A stretch of DNA of 59,572 nt from Lachnospiraceae bacterium (GCA_016288005.1 JAEEXY010000009.1:1-59572), one strand, 5' to 3'; counted from the first letter of the stretch, positions 1 to 9,718 are shown. Notes: generated from the letters alone by a model not told the origin. Numbers and translations: made by a program.

Positions 1-58
1 CACGCGCAAACTGTAAACGGACGGGAGCGACACTGCGTACGGAGCATGGAGGATACCG

Positions 59-697
59 ATGGAAGGAAAGATATTTGATTACGACGGACCGGTCGTACGG
101 GCGACGGAAAAGCTCGGACAGCTGATCCTGCTGAATATACTGACTATACTGTGCAGCCTGCCGGTCGTGACTTTCGGAGCGGCTTTCGCGGCGCTCGATA
201 CGGTAGTGCTGAAGATGTCCAAGAACGAGGAGAGCTATGTGGCGAGATCCTTTTTCAAAGCCTTCAAAGCCAATCTGAAGCTCGGCATAATGAGTTCGCT
301 CGCGATACTCGGGCTGCTCGCGTTCGGACTGGCCGATTACTATGCGACAACACTGGTCGAAGCCTGGTTTGTGGCCCCTGTAAGGGCACTGCTGATCGCG
401 TTCGGAGTATTTTTCGCGATCACCGTTACATTCCTGTTCCCGGTGATGGCCAAATTTGAAGCGGGCTTCGCCGATACGGTCAAAAACGCGTTTAAGTATT
501 CGGTCTCGCATATCGGGAAAACCCTGCTGAAACTGTTCCTGAACCTGCTCCCGTGGATCATCTGCTATTTCTTTTATTTCCTCGGGCCGATACTCTTTAT
601 CTTCGGACTGGCGGTACCCGCGTATCTGGGCACAGGGCTCTACCGCGACGATTTCAAAAAGCTGGAGGATGCTTATTATGCCGGGAAAGATGTTTGA
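59..697 (+). CDS. YesL-like (DUF624) integral membrane protein, copy 1
   Basis: A 212-residue hydrophobic protein with about five predicted membrane segments. It opens with the MEGKIFDYDGP motif typical of the YesL/DUF624 family, whose members sit beside carbohydrate ABC transporters and AraC or two-component regulators in Firmicutes. The biochemical role of the family is not established. A GGAGGA site at 48-53 lies 5 bases before the ATG. The next gene is a paralogue starting inside the end of this one, so the two are translationally coupled. The 58 bases upstream hold only the ribosome-binding site; the promoter is outside the window, so this may be the tail of a longer operon. Family assignment is firm; function is inferred only from context. 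Confidence 0.85.
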   Translation: MEGKIFDYDGPVVRATEKLGQLILLNILTILCSLPVVTFGAAFAALDTVVLKMSKNEESYVARSFFKAFKANLKLGIMSSLAILGLLAFGLADYYATTLVEAWFVAPVRALLIAFGVFFAITVTFLFPVMAKFEAGFADTVKNAFKYSVSHIGKTLLKLFLNLLPWIICYFFYFLGPILFIFGLAVPAYLGTGLYRDDFKKLEDAYYAGKDV

Positions 698-1394
698 TTT
701 CGACGGTCCCGTGGCGGGATTCATTTTCCTGGTAAGGGATCTGTTCGTGATAAATCTGCTGACTCTGCTGCTGATACTGCCCGTGTTCACGGTCGGGCCG
801 GCGCTGAAGGCGCTCGCATTTACGTGCCTGAAGATAGTGCGCAAAGAGGACGGCAATGTGGTATCCACATATTTTAAGAACTTTAAGCTGAACTTTAAGC
901 AGACAGTGGGCTTCGGTCTCATCTGTCTGGCGCTGTTCCTGATCATGGCCGGTGATATCGCGGCGCTCGTGATCTACTGGGACACATTTTCGATGATGAT
1001 GATCGTGCCGCTGATACTCACGCTGTTCCTGATATTCGCGACACTCCTCTATGCGATACCGATGCAGGGCCGGTTCCTGAACCCCGTCGGCACCACATTC
1101 CGGAACGCTTTCTGGGCGGCGCTGTACAAATTCCCGAAGACACTCGTGATGGTGCTGGCATTCCTGATACTTCCCTGCCTGTATCTGCTGGTCTCGGGGA
1201 ATTTCTTCCCGCTGCTGATCATGTTCGGACTGTCTCTGCCCGCATATCTGAACGCGGTGGTCTACGAGCCGTTTTTTAAGGAGACCGAGGACCGGATACG
1301 CGCTCGGGAGAAGAGGAATTCCGGGATTAATGCCGATGGAGAGGATGCTGATGGCGGCAGCGGTTTCGACGGAAACGGTTCGGGGGAAGTCTGA
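678..1394 (+). CDS. YesL-like (DUF624) integral membrane protein, copy 2
   Basis: A second DUF624 protein of 238 residues, starting MPGKMFDFDGP, clearly paralogous to the preceding gene. An ATG at 669 is also open, but GGAGG at 664-668 sits 9 bases before the ATG at 678, and the motif alignment with copy 1 also favours 678. The coding region overlaps copy 1 by 20 bases. About five membrane segments are visible, followed by a hydrophilic tail rich in Gly, Asp and Glu after about residue 210 that copy 1 lacks. The gene converges on the AraC regulator at 1403 with only 8 bases between stop codons and no clear terminator. The role is unknown; the neighbourhood points to accessory function in glycan transport. 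Confidence 0.85.
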   Translation: MPGKMFDFDGPVAGFIFLVRDLFVINLLTLLLILPVFTVGPALKALAFTCLKIVRKEDGNVVSTYFKNFKLNFKQTVGFGLICLALFLIMAGDIAALVIYWDTFSMMMIVPLILTLFLIFATLLYAIPMQGRFLNPVGTTFRNAFWAALYKFPKTLVMVLAFLILPCLYLLVSGNFFPLLIMFGLSLPAYLNAVVYEPFFKETEDRIRAREKRNSGINADGEDADGGSGFDGNGSGEV

Positions 1395-1402
1395 CAGCAG
1401 CT

Positions 1403-2524
1403 TTACAGCCGCCTGTCGTTCATCCTGTAGCGCAGCCTGTAGGTATCGGGCGTGATGCCGTACTCCTGCTTGAATATGTTCTGGAAATACGAGCGGCTCT
1501 GGTAGCCGAGATCACGGGCGAGGTCGGTGATGGTCCCGCCGTAGCCCGTACGGAGCAGGAAAACAGCTCTGTCGAGTCTTTTTTGCTTTATATAATCCGA
1601 AAAATTAACCGCATACTGAGTCTTAAAGAGCCTGCTGATGTATTCCTGCGTGAGACCGAAATGGGTCGAGAGCGTGGTGAGGGATGCATTCTGCAGGTTT
1701 TCTTCGATATATCTGATAATGTCCTCCATGTGGCGCCGTTTGCGCTCGGAGATCGCGATGTCGGCATAGCCTGACGCGTATTCGCGTATGTCCGAGATGG
1801 CGTTGCGGATAAAGCCCGCCGCGCCGTTGGTGACGGTCAGCAGGTCGAGCATAGTCATATCGGTCAGGCTGCAGTGATGCTCCCTTTCCTTAAAAAACAG
1901 CTGGAGCACGCCGAATATCGTATTGAGCTGCGCGTGCATGGAAGCGATGCTGTAGGCGTTGGCCTCGGAGAACTGGTCGGTGTATGTGCGGGAGATATCA
2001 AAGAGAATATCCTCGCAGGCGTCGTAATTTCGCGTTTTAAGATAGGAGAGCAGCCGGTTGGCATCGGGCGGAGCCGCTGTGACCGCCAGTCTGTCGCTCA
2101 TATGCATGAAAGCGGACGTGATGGTCCTGCTGCGTCCCCAGAACAGGCCGTAATCGGTCTGCCCGAGCATATAGAACAGCTCGTCGAAAATCTCGTTGTG
2201 GTCGACCAGGGCCTCGGAGTAGTATACGCAGATATGCTGGGAGGTATCGATGTTCCAGATAACCTGCCTGAACTGGCCGACGAACGCGCGGATGCTGTAG
2301 ATCTCGCGCGAATAGTTGAGGATGCAGTAGATGACCGAGCCTCTGATGTCGAGAAAGTACCTGAGGTTGGACGCGTCGAGCTGTCTCTTGCATACGAGCA
2401 GCTGATCCTCGGAGAGAGCGGCGTTTTCCTTTTCCGTGGAGGGCGTTTTCTTTTCCACCACGATAACGCAAAAGTCATTTCTGGTCGAGCCGTCAAAAAA
2501 GTCGTTGAGTGCCTTCAGATCCAT
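1403..2524 (-). CDS. AraC-family transcriptional regulator without receiver domain
   Basis: A 373-residue regulator with a C-terminal AraC-type double helix-turn-helix at about residues 265-365 (it includes LTQEYISRLFK and YQSRSYFQNIFKQEYGITP). The first 250 residues resemble the middle sensory part of YesN-like response regulators, but no phosphoacceptor receiver module is visible, so it is probably not phosphorylated directly. It is divergent from the transporter operon beginning at 2751 and shares a 226-bp AT-rich gap with it, which makes it the likely local activator. An AGGGA ribosome-binding site precedes the ATG. The ligand is unknown; an oligosaccharide or sugar derived from the imported glycan is an inference. 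Confidence 0.85.
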   Translation of the reverse strand: MDLKALNDFFDGSTRNDFCVIVVEKKTPSTEKENAALSEDQLLVCKRQLDASNLRYFLDIRGSVIYCILNYSREIYSIRAFVGQFRQVIWNIDTSQHICVYYSEALVDHNEIFDELFYMLGQTDYGLFWGRSRTITSAFMHMSDRLAVTAAPPDANRLLSYLKTRNYDACEDILFDISRTYTDQFSEANAYSIASMHAQLNTIFGVLQLFFKEREHHCSLTDMTMLDLLTVTNGAAGFIRNAISDIREYASGYADIAISERKRRHMEDIIRYIEENLQNASLTTLSTHFGLTQEYISRLFKTQYAVNFSDYIKQKRLDRAVFLLRTGYGGTITDLARDLGYQSRSYFQNIFKQEYGITPDTYRLRYRMNDRRL

Positions 2525-2672
2525 GTCAAAAAATTCCCTTCAATAATTGTCTAAATGTCAAATATTAATACAAAGGTTAAAATCACATACAAATATCAGC
2601 CGAAAACAAGAAAATGAGAATCACTGTAATTTAAAATATAGCACAAATGTCAAGAAAAAAGAATTGTACATA

Positions 2673-2701
2673 TTGACCAATCGTAGGAAAATCTAGATAG
2701 T
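2673..2701 (+). promoter_or_regulatory. Candidate sigma-A promoter of transporter operon
   Basis: TTGACC at 2673-2678 and GATAGT at 2696-2701 are 17 bases apart, 50 bases before the ATG at 2751. An imperfect inverted repeat (GAAAATC and GATTTTTC around 2688-2710) overlaps the -10 region and could be a regulator site. The whole intergenic stretch 2525-2750 is AT-rich with no open reading frame. This is a weak match judged by eye. Confidence 0.4.
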
Positions 2702-2750
2702 GATTTTTCAATAAAATCAACAAATACGTTTTCATGTTTCGGAGGGACCC

Positions 2751-5678
2751 ATGATCAGAAGATGGGAATTCGCGAGAATAATTTCGCTCATACTGGCTGT
2801 CTGTATGTTCTCGGGTGCAGTGATCCCGTACACACAGGTTTTCGCTGCTTCGGGCGCCAGACTTAAGGATAAATACGTCGGCTTCGAGGGCATCCCGGTA
2901 GAGTGGAAATACGGAGCGGACAGCGATGTATTCAGCTACAAGGATACGATGAGCAGACTGAACGCCCCTTATTATGAGGGAGAAGCGATCACGGTGAGCG
3001 CGGCGTCGATCACCGACGAGAACGGCGCGGGTTCGGTGGTTTCCTTCGAGGGCAGGGATGCGTTTTTCTCGGCGGGAAAGAGCGAGTACTGCGAGTTCGA
3101 GCTCAATGTTCCCGAGGACGCGCTCTACAGACTTGAGTTTGATTACTATCTGGACACAAACGTTTCCGATTCGGCAAAACGCGCGTTATATATTGACGGA
3201 AAATATCCCTTCACCGAGGCCGGAGATCTGGTATTCTACCGCTTCTTTATGGATGAGGGCGAGCCGATCTTAAACAGCATCGGAGACGAGACCAGACCCA
3301 AGCAGGTTGCGATAAACGGCTGGAGGACCTCAGGTCTTTCCGATACATCGGGTATCACCTCCGGAGAGTTTGATCTGTATCTCACAAAGGGTTCTCATAA
3401 GGTACGACTCGTTACGATGAAGACCGGCATGTACATCTCCGAGATCAGGGCATGCGCACCGGTTAAGATCAGGCCTTACGCGGAAGTGCTCGCGGAGTAT
3501 AAAGCCGCCGGATATACAGCAGCCGCAGCGGAGACGATCAATTTCCAGGCGGAGCTCACCGCGGTCGAGAAAAACGACCCCACCTTAAGACGCGAGAATG
3601 ACGGCGATCCGCTCGTGGTTCCGATGTCGGATACCTCGAGAAAGCTCAACGTTATGGGCGGATACCGCTGGAGAACGGGCAACCAGAGCATCACATGGGA
3701 GTTTGAAGTCGCAGCGGACGGTCTCTACAAGATCGGTCTCTATACAAAGCAGCAGTGGAACGACGGAATGCCTTCCTTCAGAAGGATAGCGATAGACGGC
3801 GCGGTTCCGTTTGCCGAGCTTGAAGAATACAAATTTGAATATGATACGACATGGAGGCTCAGAACCCTGTCCGACGCAAACGGAGAGCCCTTCAGCTTCT
3901 ACCTGACCAAGGGTGTGCACAGGCTCACGATGACGGTCAAGATGGGAGATCTCGGTGAACTCCTGACATCCGTTCAGGAAGACATCACGGTACTTTCCGA
4001 TATGCTGCTCGACATAAACCTTATCGCCGGCAGCACACCCGACCCGAACTACGATTACAGGTTCTTCGATAAGATCCCCGATATGAAGGAACGTCTGGAA
4101 TACCTGCGCGACAGCATGGAGTACAAATACCAGTACGCCAAAGGAATGGCTGAAAAGACTCCTTCGATCGCAAACCAGTTCCTTACGATCAAGGCGCAGA
4201 TACAGATGATGCTCGACGATCCGTTCAGCATCGCGAAAAAGGTCGGAGATCTGCAGAATTCGCAGACCAATCTTTCGAAATGGTATCAGTCGCTGCAGAT
4301 CGTGCCGCTCGTCATCGACAGCTTCTATGTGGGCAGTCCCGAAGAGGAATGGACGAGCAGGTCTTCGAACTTCTTCCAGAAGCTCGGGGCTACGATGAGA
4401 CAGTTCATGGTTTCGTTCTCGAAGGATTACGACAATGTCGGAGGTGTACTCGCGGAAGATGTTGTGGTTACGGATACGATCAATGTATGGATCGCGAGAG
4501 GAGCCGAGTGGGCCGAGGTTATCAAGGAAATGGCCGACGAGGATTTCACGCCCAAAACCGGCATAGCGATCAATGTTAACGTACTCCCCGCGGGACAGCT
4601 GAAAGCCGGCAACGTTAACGCGCTGATGCTCTCGATCACCTCGGGCAAGGCTCCCGATGTGGCGCTTGGCGTAGATGCCACTTCACCCGTAGAGTTTGCT
4701 ATCCGCGATCAGGTCTACGATCTGTCCGAGATGGAAGGCTTCGATGAGGTAAGAGGCAGATTCGTCGATGCCGCGCTTACTCCCTACGAATACACGGGCG
4801 GCGTATATGCGCTTCCCGAGACGATGAATTTCAACGTCATGTTCTACAGAAAGGACATCCTGAACGAGTTCGGCATCGATCTGCCGAATACATGGCAGGA
4901 TATGTACGATTACGTGCTTCCCGCCATCTATCAGCAGGGTCTCCAGTTCTACTTCGGACGTGACTTTACACAGTTCCTTTATCAGCTGGGCGGAGAGTTT
5001 TATAAGGACGGCGGTTTAAGATCGGCTCTCGATACACCCGAAGCTTACGCCGCGTTTAAGGAATACACCGAGCTGTTCACCAACTACGGTGTCCCCGAGA
5101 CGGCGAACTTCCTGCAGTATTTCAGATCGGGCATCATGCCTCTGGGCGTCGGCGATTTCAATATGTACATGCAGCTTTCTGTTGCGGCACCCGAGATCAC
5201 GGGTAAGTGGGGCATCGTTCCGCTGCCCGGACACATCGATGAAAACGGTGAGATCGACAGGACTGCGGGTGGCCTGACCGAACTGGGCGACATCATCATG
5301 AAGCAGAGCGATAAGCCCAAACAGAGCTGGGAGTTCCTTAAGTGGTGGTCGAGCGCAGAAGTGCAGACCAGATTTGCGAAGGAAGTCGAGGCGATGATCG
5401 GTGCCGAGGCCAGATGGAACACCGCAAACAAAGAAGCTTTCTTAAGCCTTTCCTGGAATGATGAAGATGTCAAAACACTTCAGGAGCAGTGGAGATGGGC
5501 GAAGGAGATCCCGACCGTGCTCGGCGGATATATGACCAACAGACATCTTACCAATGCATGGACAAGTGTGGTCATGAGCGGTATGGATATCCGTGAGGCT
5601 CTCGAGAGTGCGGTCAAGGAGATCAACCGCGAGCTCATCATGAAACAGGAAGAATACGGAGTTATCGGAAATGACTAA
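2751..5678 (+). CDS. Extracellular solute-binding protein with N-terminal carbohydrate-binding-like domains
   Basis: A 975-residue exported protein, about twice the length of a normal sugar-binding protein. Residues 1-33 form a signal peptide ending near VFAA. Two beta-rich segments, about 40-230 and 265-400, repeat features of galactose-binding-like CBM modules (for example 'YRLEFDYYLDTN' and 'YKIGLYTKQQW', each followed by '...LTKGxH(K/R)'). A helical linker spans about 400-565. From about 570 to the end it is a family 1 solute-binding protein (INVWIARGAEW, then GGVYALPETMNFNVMFYRKD and MPLGVGDFN). It is followed directly by two permease genes, overlapping the first by 8 bases. The inferred role is capture of a polysaccharide or long oligosaccharide at the cell surface and delivery to the permeases. 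A clear lipobox is not seen, so how it stays at the membrane is uncertain. GGAGGG at 2741-2746 precedes the ATG. Confidence 0.8.
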   Translation: MIRRWEFARIISLILAVCMFSGAVIPYTQVFAASGARLKDKYVGFEGIPVEWKYGADSDVFSYKDTMSRLNAPYYEGEAITVSAASITDENGAGSVVSFEGRDAFFSAGKSEYCEFELNVPEDALYRLEFDYYLDTNVSDSAKRALYIDGKYPFTEAGDLVFYRFFMDEGEPILNSIGDETRPKQVAINGWRTSGLSDTSGITSGEFDLYLTKGSHKVRLVTMKTGMYISEIRACAPVKIRPYAEVLAEYKAAGYTAAAAETINFQAELTAVEKNDPTLRRENDGDPLVVPMSDTSRKLNVMGGYRWRTGNQSITWEFEVAADGLYKIGLYTKQQWNDGMPSFRRIAIDGAVPFAELEEYKFEYDTTWRLRTLSDANGEPFSFYLTKGVHRLTMTVKMGDLGELLTSVQEDITVLSDMLLDINLIAGSTPDPNYDYRFFDKIPDMKERLEYLRDSMEYKYQYAKGMAEKTPSIANQFLTIKAQIQMMLDDPFSIAKKVGDLQNSQTNLSKWYQSLQIVPLVIDSFYVGSPEEEWTSRSSNFFQKLGATMRQFMVSFSKDYDNVGGVLAEDVVVTDTINVWIARGAEWAEVIKEMADEDFTPKTGIAINVNVLPAGQLKAGNVNALMLSITSGKAPDVALGVDATSPVEFAIRDQVYDLSEMEGFDEVRGRFVDAALTPYEYTGGVYALPETMNFNVMFYRKDILNEFGIDLPNTWQDMYDYVLPAIYQQGLQFYFGRDFTQFLYQLGGEFYKDGGLRSALDTPEAYAAFKEYTELFTNYGVPETANFLQYFRSGIMPLGVGDFNMYMQLSVAAPEITGKWGIVPLPGHIDENGEIDRTAGGLTELGDIIMKQSDKPKQSWEFLKWWSSAEVQTRFAKEVEAMIGAEARWNTANKEAFLSLSWNDEDVKTLQEQWRWAKEIPTVLGGYMTNRHLTNAWTSVVMSGMDIREALESAVKEINRELIMKQEEYGVIGND

Positions 5679-6612
5679 CGAACAGACCATTTTGAATCCC
5701 GCGCTGTCCGGTACGCGGATGGAGAGATTCAAGCGTTTTATACGGAAGAACTGGGTGGGGTACGCCTTTCTGGCTCCCTTTGTGATCCTGTTCACGATAT
5801 TCATAGTACTGCCGGTGGTAACGGCCATAGGCCTCAGCTTCACCGACTACAACATGATGCAGAAGCCGCACTTCGTGGGCGTTAACAACTACAAGCTGCT
5901 GTTCCTCGACGATAAGGTTTTCATCACATCGATCGCGAATACCGTTAAGTTCGCGCTGATCACGGGACCTCTCGGATACCTGCTCTCGTTCTTTGCGGCG
6001 TGGGTCATCAACCAGCTGAAGTTCAAGAGATTCTTCGCGCTGGCCTTCTATGCGCCCTCGATCACCTCGAGCGTTGCGATGTCCACGGTTTGGATGATAG
6101 CCTTCTCGGGCGACAGATACGGTTATATCAATGATTTCCTCTTAAATCACGGTATCATCGATGAGCCGATACTCTGGAACACGGACCCGACCTATATCAT
6201 GACCGTAGTCATGATCATCCAGCTCTGGATGAGTATGGGTACAGGATTCCTCGTTTTTCTTGCCGGTCTGCAGAACGTTGACCGTGCCATGTACGAGGCG
6301 GGCTCGATAGACGGAGTCAGGAACAAGTTCCAGGAGCTGTTCTACATCACGCTTCCCGCGATGAAGCCGCAGCTGCTGTTCGGCGCGATCAACTCGATCA
6401 CCGGAGCGTTCGGAGTATTCGAGATCGCGGTCAATGTAGCCGGCATGCCAAGTCCGAACTACGCGGCCCATACGATCGTCGCGCATCTGTACGACTACGC
6501 GTTCATACGATTCCAGATGGGCTACGCTTCCGCGGTTGCGGTCGTGCTCTTCCTGATTACCTTCATACTCGGACGCATAGTTATGAAGGCGCTCTCGTCA
6601 AAGGACGAGTGA
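5671..6612 (+). CDS. Sugar ABC transporter permease (MalF/UgpA type)
   Basis: A 313-residue inner membrane protein with six predicted membrane segments and the cytoplasmic EAA loop (YEAGSIDGV...LPAMKP, about residues 208-230) that contacts the ATPase. It starts inside the stop region of the binding-protein gene (ATGACTAA overlap), so translation is coupled, and it is followed by its MalG-type partner 27 bases later. Together with 2751 and 6640 it forms a carbohydrate uptake-1 (CUT1) importer lacking its ATPase in this window. Substrate is unproven; the neighbouring pectin genes suggest rhamnogalacturonan oligosaccharides. Confidence 0.92.
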   Translation: MTNEQTILNPALSGTRMERFKRFIRKNWVGYAFLAPFVILFTIFIVLPVVTAIGLSFTDYNMMQKPHFVGVNNYKLLFLDDKVFITSIANTVKFALITGPLGYLLSFFAAWVINQLKFKRFFALAFYAPSITSSVAMSTVWMIAFSGDRYGYINDFLLNHGIIDEPILWNTDPTYIMTVVMIIQLWMSMGTGFLVFLAGLQNVDRAMYEAGSIDGVRNKFQELFYITLPAMKPQLLFGAINSITGAFGVFEIAVNVAGMPSPNYAAHTIVAHLYDYAFIRFQMGYASAVAVVLFLITFILGRIVMKALSSKDE

Positions 6613-6639
6613 GATCAATAATTTTCAGAGGTATCTGTC

Positions 6640-7521
6640 ATGATAAAGATAAAGTGGTTCAAGGGACAATGGCTTCACATCACTTTCGGCAAGACCCTTC
6701 TGCTGATAGTGATGCTCGCCCTCGTTTGTTTTACGGCCCTTCCGCTCATATATGTTGTGGTTACGGCGTTCAAGCCGCTGGATGAGTTAAACTTATATCC
6801 CCCGAGATTCACGGTTAAGAACCCGACAGGAAAGAACTTTTCCGACCTCGTTATATCGCTCGGCAGCTCGGCGGTTCCTTTTACCAGATACGCTTTCAAC
6901 AGCGTTGTGATCACTGTCACGATCGTTTTGCTGACCGTTCTGGTCTCATCGCTCGCGGCGTATTCGCTGGTTAAGTTCAAGCCCAAGGGCGGCAATCTGA
7001 TATTTAACCTGATCCTCGTAGCGCTGATGTTCTCACCCCATGTTACGAAGATCCCGAGCTACATGGTCGTTAACGGACTGAACCTGATCAACACCTACTG
7101 GGCGATGATACTGCCGAGCATCGCGGTCGCCTATAACTGCTTCCTGATGAAACAGTTCATAGAGCAGTATCCCGATGAGCTGATCGAAGCAGCCAGGATC
7201 GACGGAGCCGGAGAGCTCAAGATATTCTGGAAGATGGTCATGCCCGCGCTCGCGCCCGCATGGTCCACACTGATAGTTTTCTCGTTCGTAAATAACTGGA
7301 ACGACTACTTCTCACCCCTGATCTATATCACGAGCCAGGCGATGAAGACCCTGCCTCTCGCGCTCCAGACGATCGCAGGAGGCGCTGCGGGTATGACGGT
7401 ACAGCGTGCGGGTGCCATGTCGGCGGCTACGCTGCTGATGACGCTGCCCACGGTCGTAATATTCACGGTAATGCAGGGAAAGGTCATGGAGACCATGGCT
7501 TATTCCGGAATAAAAGGCTAA
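6640..7521 (+). CDS. Sugar ABC transporter permease (MalG/UgpE type)
   Basis: A 293-residue permease with six predicted membrane segments and a canonical EAA loop (EAARIDGAGELKIFWKMVMP, about residues 187-206). It ends with a short MalG-like tail. It is the second transmembrane subunit of the importer built with the genes at 2751 and 5671. The next gene follows after 16 bases with its own GGAGGAGA site, so the operon continues. The annotation to family is secure; the substrate is inferred from context. Confidence 0.92.
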   Translation: MIKIKWFKGQWLHITFGKTLLLIVMLALVCFTALPLIYVVVTAFKPLDELNLYPPRFTVKNPTGKNFSDLVISLGSSAVPFTRYAFNSVVITVTIVLLTVLVSSLAAYSLVKFKPKGGNLIFNLILVALMFSPHVTKIPSYMVVNGLNLINTYWAMILPSIAVAYNCFLMKQFIEQYPDELIEAARIDGAGELKIFWKMVMPALAPAWSTLIVFSFVNNWNDYFSPLIYITSQAMKTLPLALQTIAGGAAGMTVQRAGAMSAATLLMTLPTVVIFTVMQGKVMETMAYSGIKG

Positions 7522-7537
7522 GCGGCATGGAGGAGAT

Positions 7538-9700
7538 ATGAAAAGATCAAAACGTATTGCGGTGCTGCTTCTGGCCCTGCTGATGGTGCTCGGCACCGGG
7601 GCGACGGGCGCGTCTGCCGTCGCGGCCGGATCCGGCAGCTATGTTACGGGTGATGACAACTATCGCCAGCCCGTTCCGGAATGTTACGTGGTTGCGGAGA
7701 CAATCTACAACCTGCGCGGTATCCAGGATAAGAACCTGACGTTCAAACAGCCCAAGGATCTGTTCATTGACGACAATGACATGATCTATGTTGTGGATTC
7801 CGGCAATAAGCGCGTGGTCAAGCTCGATCAGGAATTCAACGCGGTCGCGGTCTATTACGGACCCGATAAGGCTTTCGCGGATCCCCAGGGTATATTCGTG
7901 GACGCCGACGGAGATATGTACGTCGCCGATACCGAGAACAAGCGCATCGTTCACATGGACAAGGACGGAGCGCTCGTCGAGGAGTTTACGAACCCCGAGA
8001 GCGAACTGCAGACAGGCGATGTATTCACGCCTACCAAACTGATCGTTTCCCAGACCGGTTACATCTATTCGGTCAAGGGCGAAAATATAATGGCTATAGA
8101 CGGAAACAACGTTTTCCGCGGATACTACGGCCAGACCAATATCGGTTACAGTTTATCCGAGGCACTGTTCAGAATGTTCGCTTCGGAAAAGCAGAAGGCT
8201 TCCCACCTTAAGAGACTTGCCGCTTCGTACATCAACCTGACTTACGGCAAGGACGGCATGATCTACGCTACGAGCATGGAGCGTGAGGAAGGTGAGATCA
8301 AGAAGCTCAATTCGATCGGTACCAACATCTACCGCAAATACAAGACCATCGGAAACAAAATGAGAAATCCCATCAAGGATTTCATCGAGAATAAGCTGTT
8401 AAAGGCGGTCGTTGCGGGACAGAGCTTCAAGTTCGGTGAGTATTTCAACGACGAGGGCATGTACATCGAGCCTTATTTCGCGGATATCTGCGTGGATGAC
8501 AACGGAGTTGTAACGGTCATCGAGCAGCTCAACGGAAAGGTTTACCAGTACGACCAGGACGGCAGGATGCTCGTGGCATTCGGCGGACTCGGCGAGAGGA
8601 CCGGTACCTTTACCAGACCCAGCGCGATCGATGTCGACAGCAAGGGCAGGCTCTATGTACTCGACCAGATCGACAACAGTATCCAGGTCTTCGAGCCCAC
8701 CGAGTTCATCGGCTACATACATGAGGCTACATCGGCCTACAACAACGGCTATTATGAAAAGTCCTTCGAGCTCTGGCAGAAGGTACTCTCGATCGACGAG
8801 AACTACTCGCTCGCACATGTCGGCAGCGCAAGAGCGTACTACAAGCGCGGCATGTACAAGGAGGCAATGGAAGAGGCCAAGATCGTGGCCGACAGAGATG
8901 TCTACACGATGGCTTTCGATGAGTACAAATACGAGGTTCTGAGAGCCAACTTCTTCCTGATCATCATGATCGCGCTTGCGATAATCGCTGCGGTGATCAT
9001 ACTCGTCAGAGTGTTCTTAAAGCGCGGAAAGAAAAACTACTGGGATTTCATTTCCAACAAGGGCAGGAAGATGACGATACTTTCGGGCATCAGCTACAGT
9101 TTTTACGCTATGGTGCATCCGATGGATTCGCTCGAAGGCATCAAGACGAACCGTGACAGGATAAACAGGGCGGTGCCGCTGATCATATTCGCCGCTGCGT
9201 TTGCTGTCAGGATCGCGTACCTGTTCGTAGTGCATTTCCCGCTGGCCTCTATCGAGCACACGGACATCAACCCGCTGTTCGAGCTGGTCAAGCTTTTGAT
9301 AGTACCTGTTTCGTGGATACCCGCGTCGTTCATGGCGACGAGTATCTCGGGCGGTGAGAGTAAGATAAAGGAGATCACCTTTGCGAGCGCGATCTCACTT
9401 ACTCCCTTCATCGTTATCAACGTTCCGCTGATGTTCCTGTCGAACATCATGTCAAAGACGCAGAAGTCCTGGTACGGTGTTTTCCAGACTCTCGCCTACA
9501 TTGGAATGTTCCTGATCCTGTTCTTCGCGATGCTCGTGCTGAACAATTACACAGTCGGCAAAGCGATAGGCATGATGCTGGTATCGGCATTCCTCATGCT
9601 GGTACTCTGGCTGGTCATCCTCCTGTGCTACGTGCTCTCGGGCAGAGTGATCCAGTTTATACTCTCGATAATTGAGGAATTCAGATTAAATTACCTGTAA
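7538..9700 (+). CDS. Exported NHL-repeat propeller fused to TPR-like helices and YIP1-like membrane domain
   Basis: A 720-residue protein with an unusual domain order. Residues 1-30 are a signal peptide. NHL beta-propeller repeats are visible at about 65-150 (IYVVDSGNKRVVKLD, MYVADTENKRIVHMD) and again at about 315-390 (LYVLDQIDNSIQVFE), separated by a helical insert. A TPR-like pair lies at about 400-455 (NNGYYEKSFELWQKVL, YYKRGMYKEAMEEAK). A membrane segment lies near 465-488, and a YIP1-like domain with four or five membrane segments fills 535-715. The propeller should therefore be extracellular. It sits between the two permease pairs in one operon, 18 bases before the DUF5696-like gene. 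A role in assembling or gating a surface glycan-uptake complex is inference; no enzyme motif is seen. Confidence 0.75.
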   Translation: MKRSKRIAVLLLALLMVLGTGATGASAVAAGSGSYVTGDDNYRQPVPECYVVAETIYNLRGIQDKNLTFKQPKDLFIDDNDMIYVVDSGNKRVVKLDQEFNAVAVYYGPDKAFADPQGIFVDADGDMYVADTENKRIVHMDKDGALVEEFTNPESELQTGDVFTPTKLIVSQTGYIYSVKGENIMAIDGNNVFRGYYGQTNIGYSLSEALFRMFASEKQKASHLKRLAASYINLTYGKDGMIYATSMEREEGEIKKLNSIGTNIYRKYKTIGNKMRNPIKDFIENKLLKAVVAGQSFKFGEYFNDEGMYIEPYFADICVDDNGVVTVIEQLNGKVYQYDQDGRMLVAFGGLGERTGTFTRPSAIDVDSKGRLYVLDQIDNSIQVFEPTEFIGYIHEATSAYNNGYYEKSFELWQKVLSIDENYSLAHVGSARAYYKRGMYKEAMEEAKIVADRDVYTMAFDEYKYEVLRANFFLIIMIALAIIAAVIILVRVFLKRGKKNYWDFISNKGRKMTILSGISYSFYAMVHPMDSLEGIKTNRDRINRAVPLIIFAAAFAVRIAYLFVVHFPLASIEHTDINPLFELVKLLIVPVSWIPASFMATSISGGESKIKEITFASAISLTPFIVINVPLMFLSNIMSKTQKSWYGVFQTLAYIGMFLILFFAMLVLNNYTVGKAIGMMLVSAFLMLVLWLVILLCYVLSGRVIQFILSIIEEFRLNYL

Positions 9701-9718
9701 AGAAAGGAGACCCGGGAA

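Noticed and set aside
2751-2850. Lipoprotein signal (LAVC) in the 975-residue binding protein
   Set aside because: Val at the position before Cys is unfavourable, and a good signal peptidase I site follows at VFAA, so lipidation was not called.
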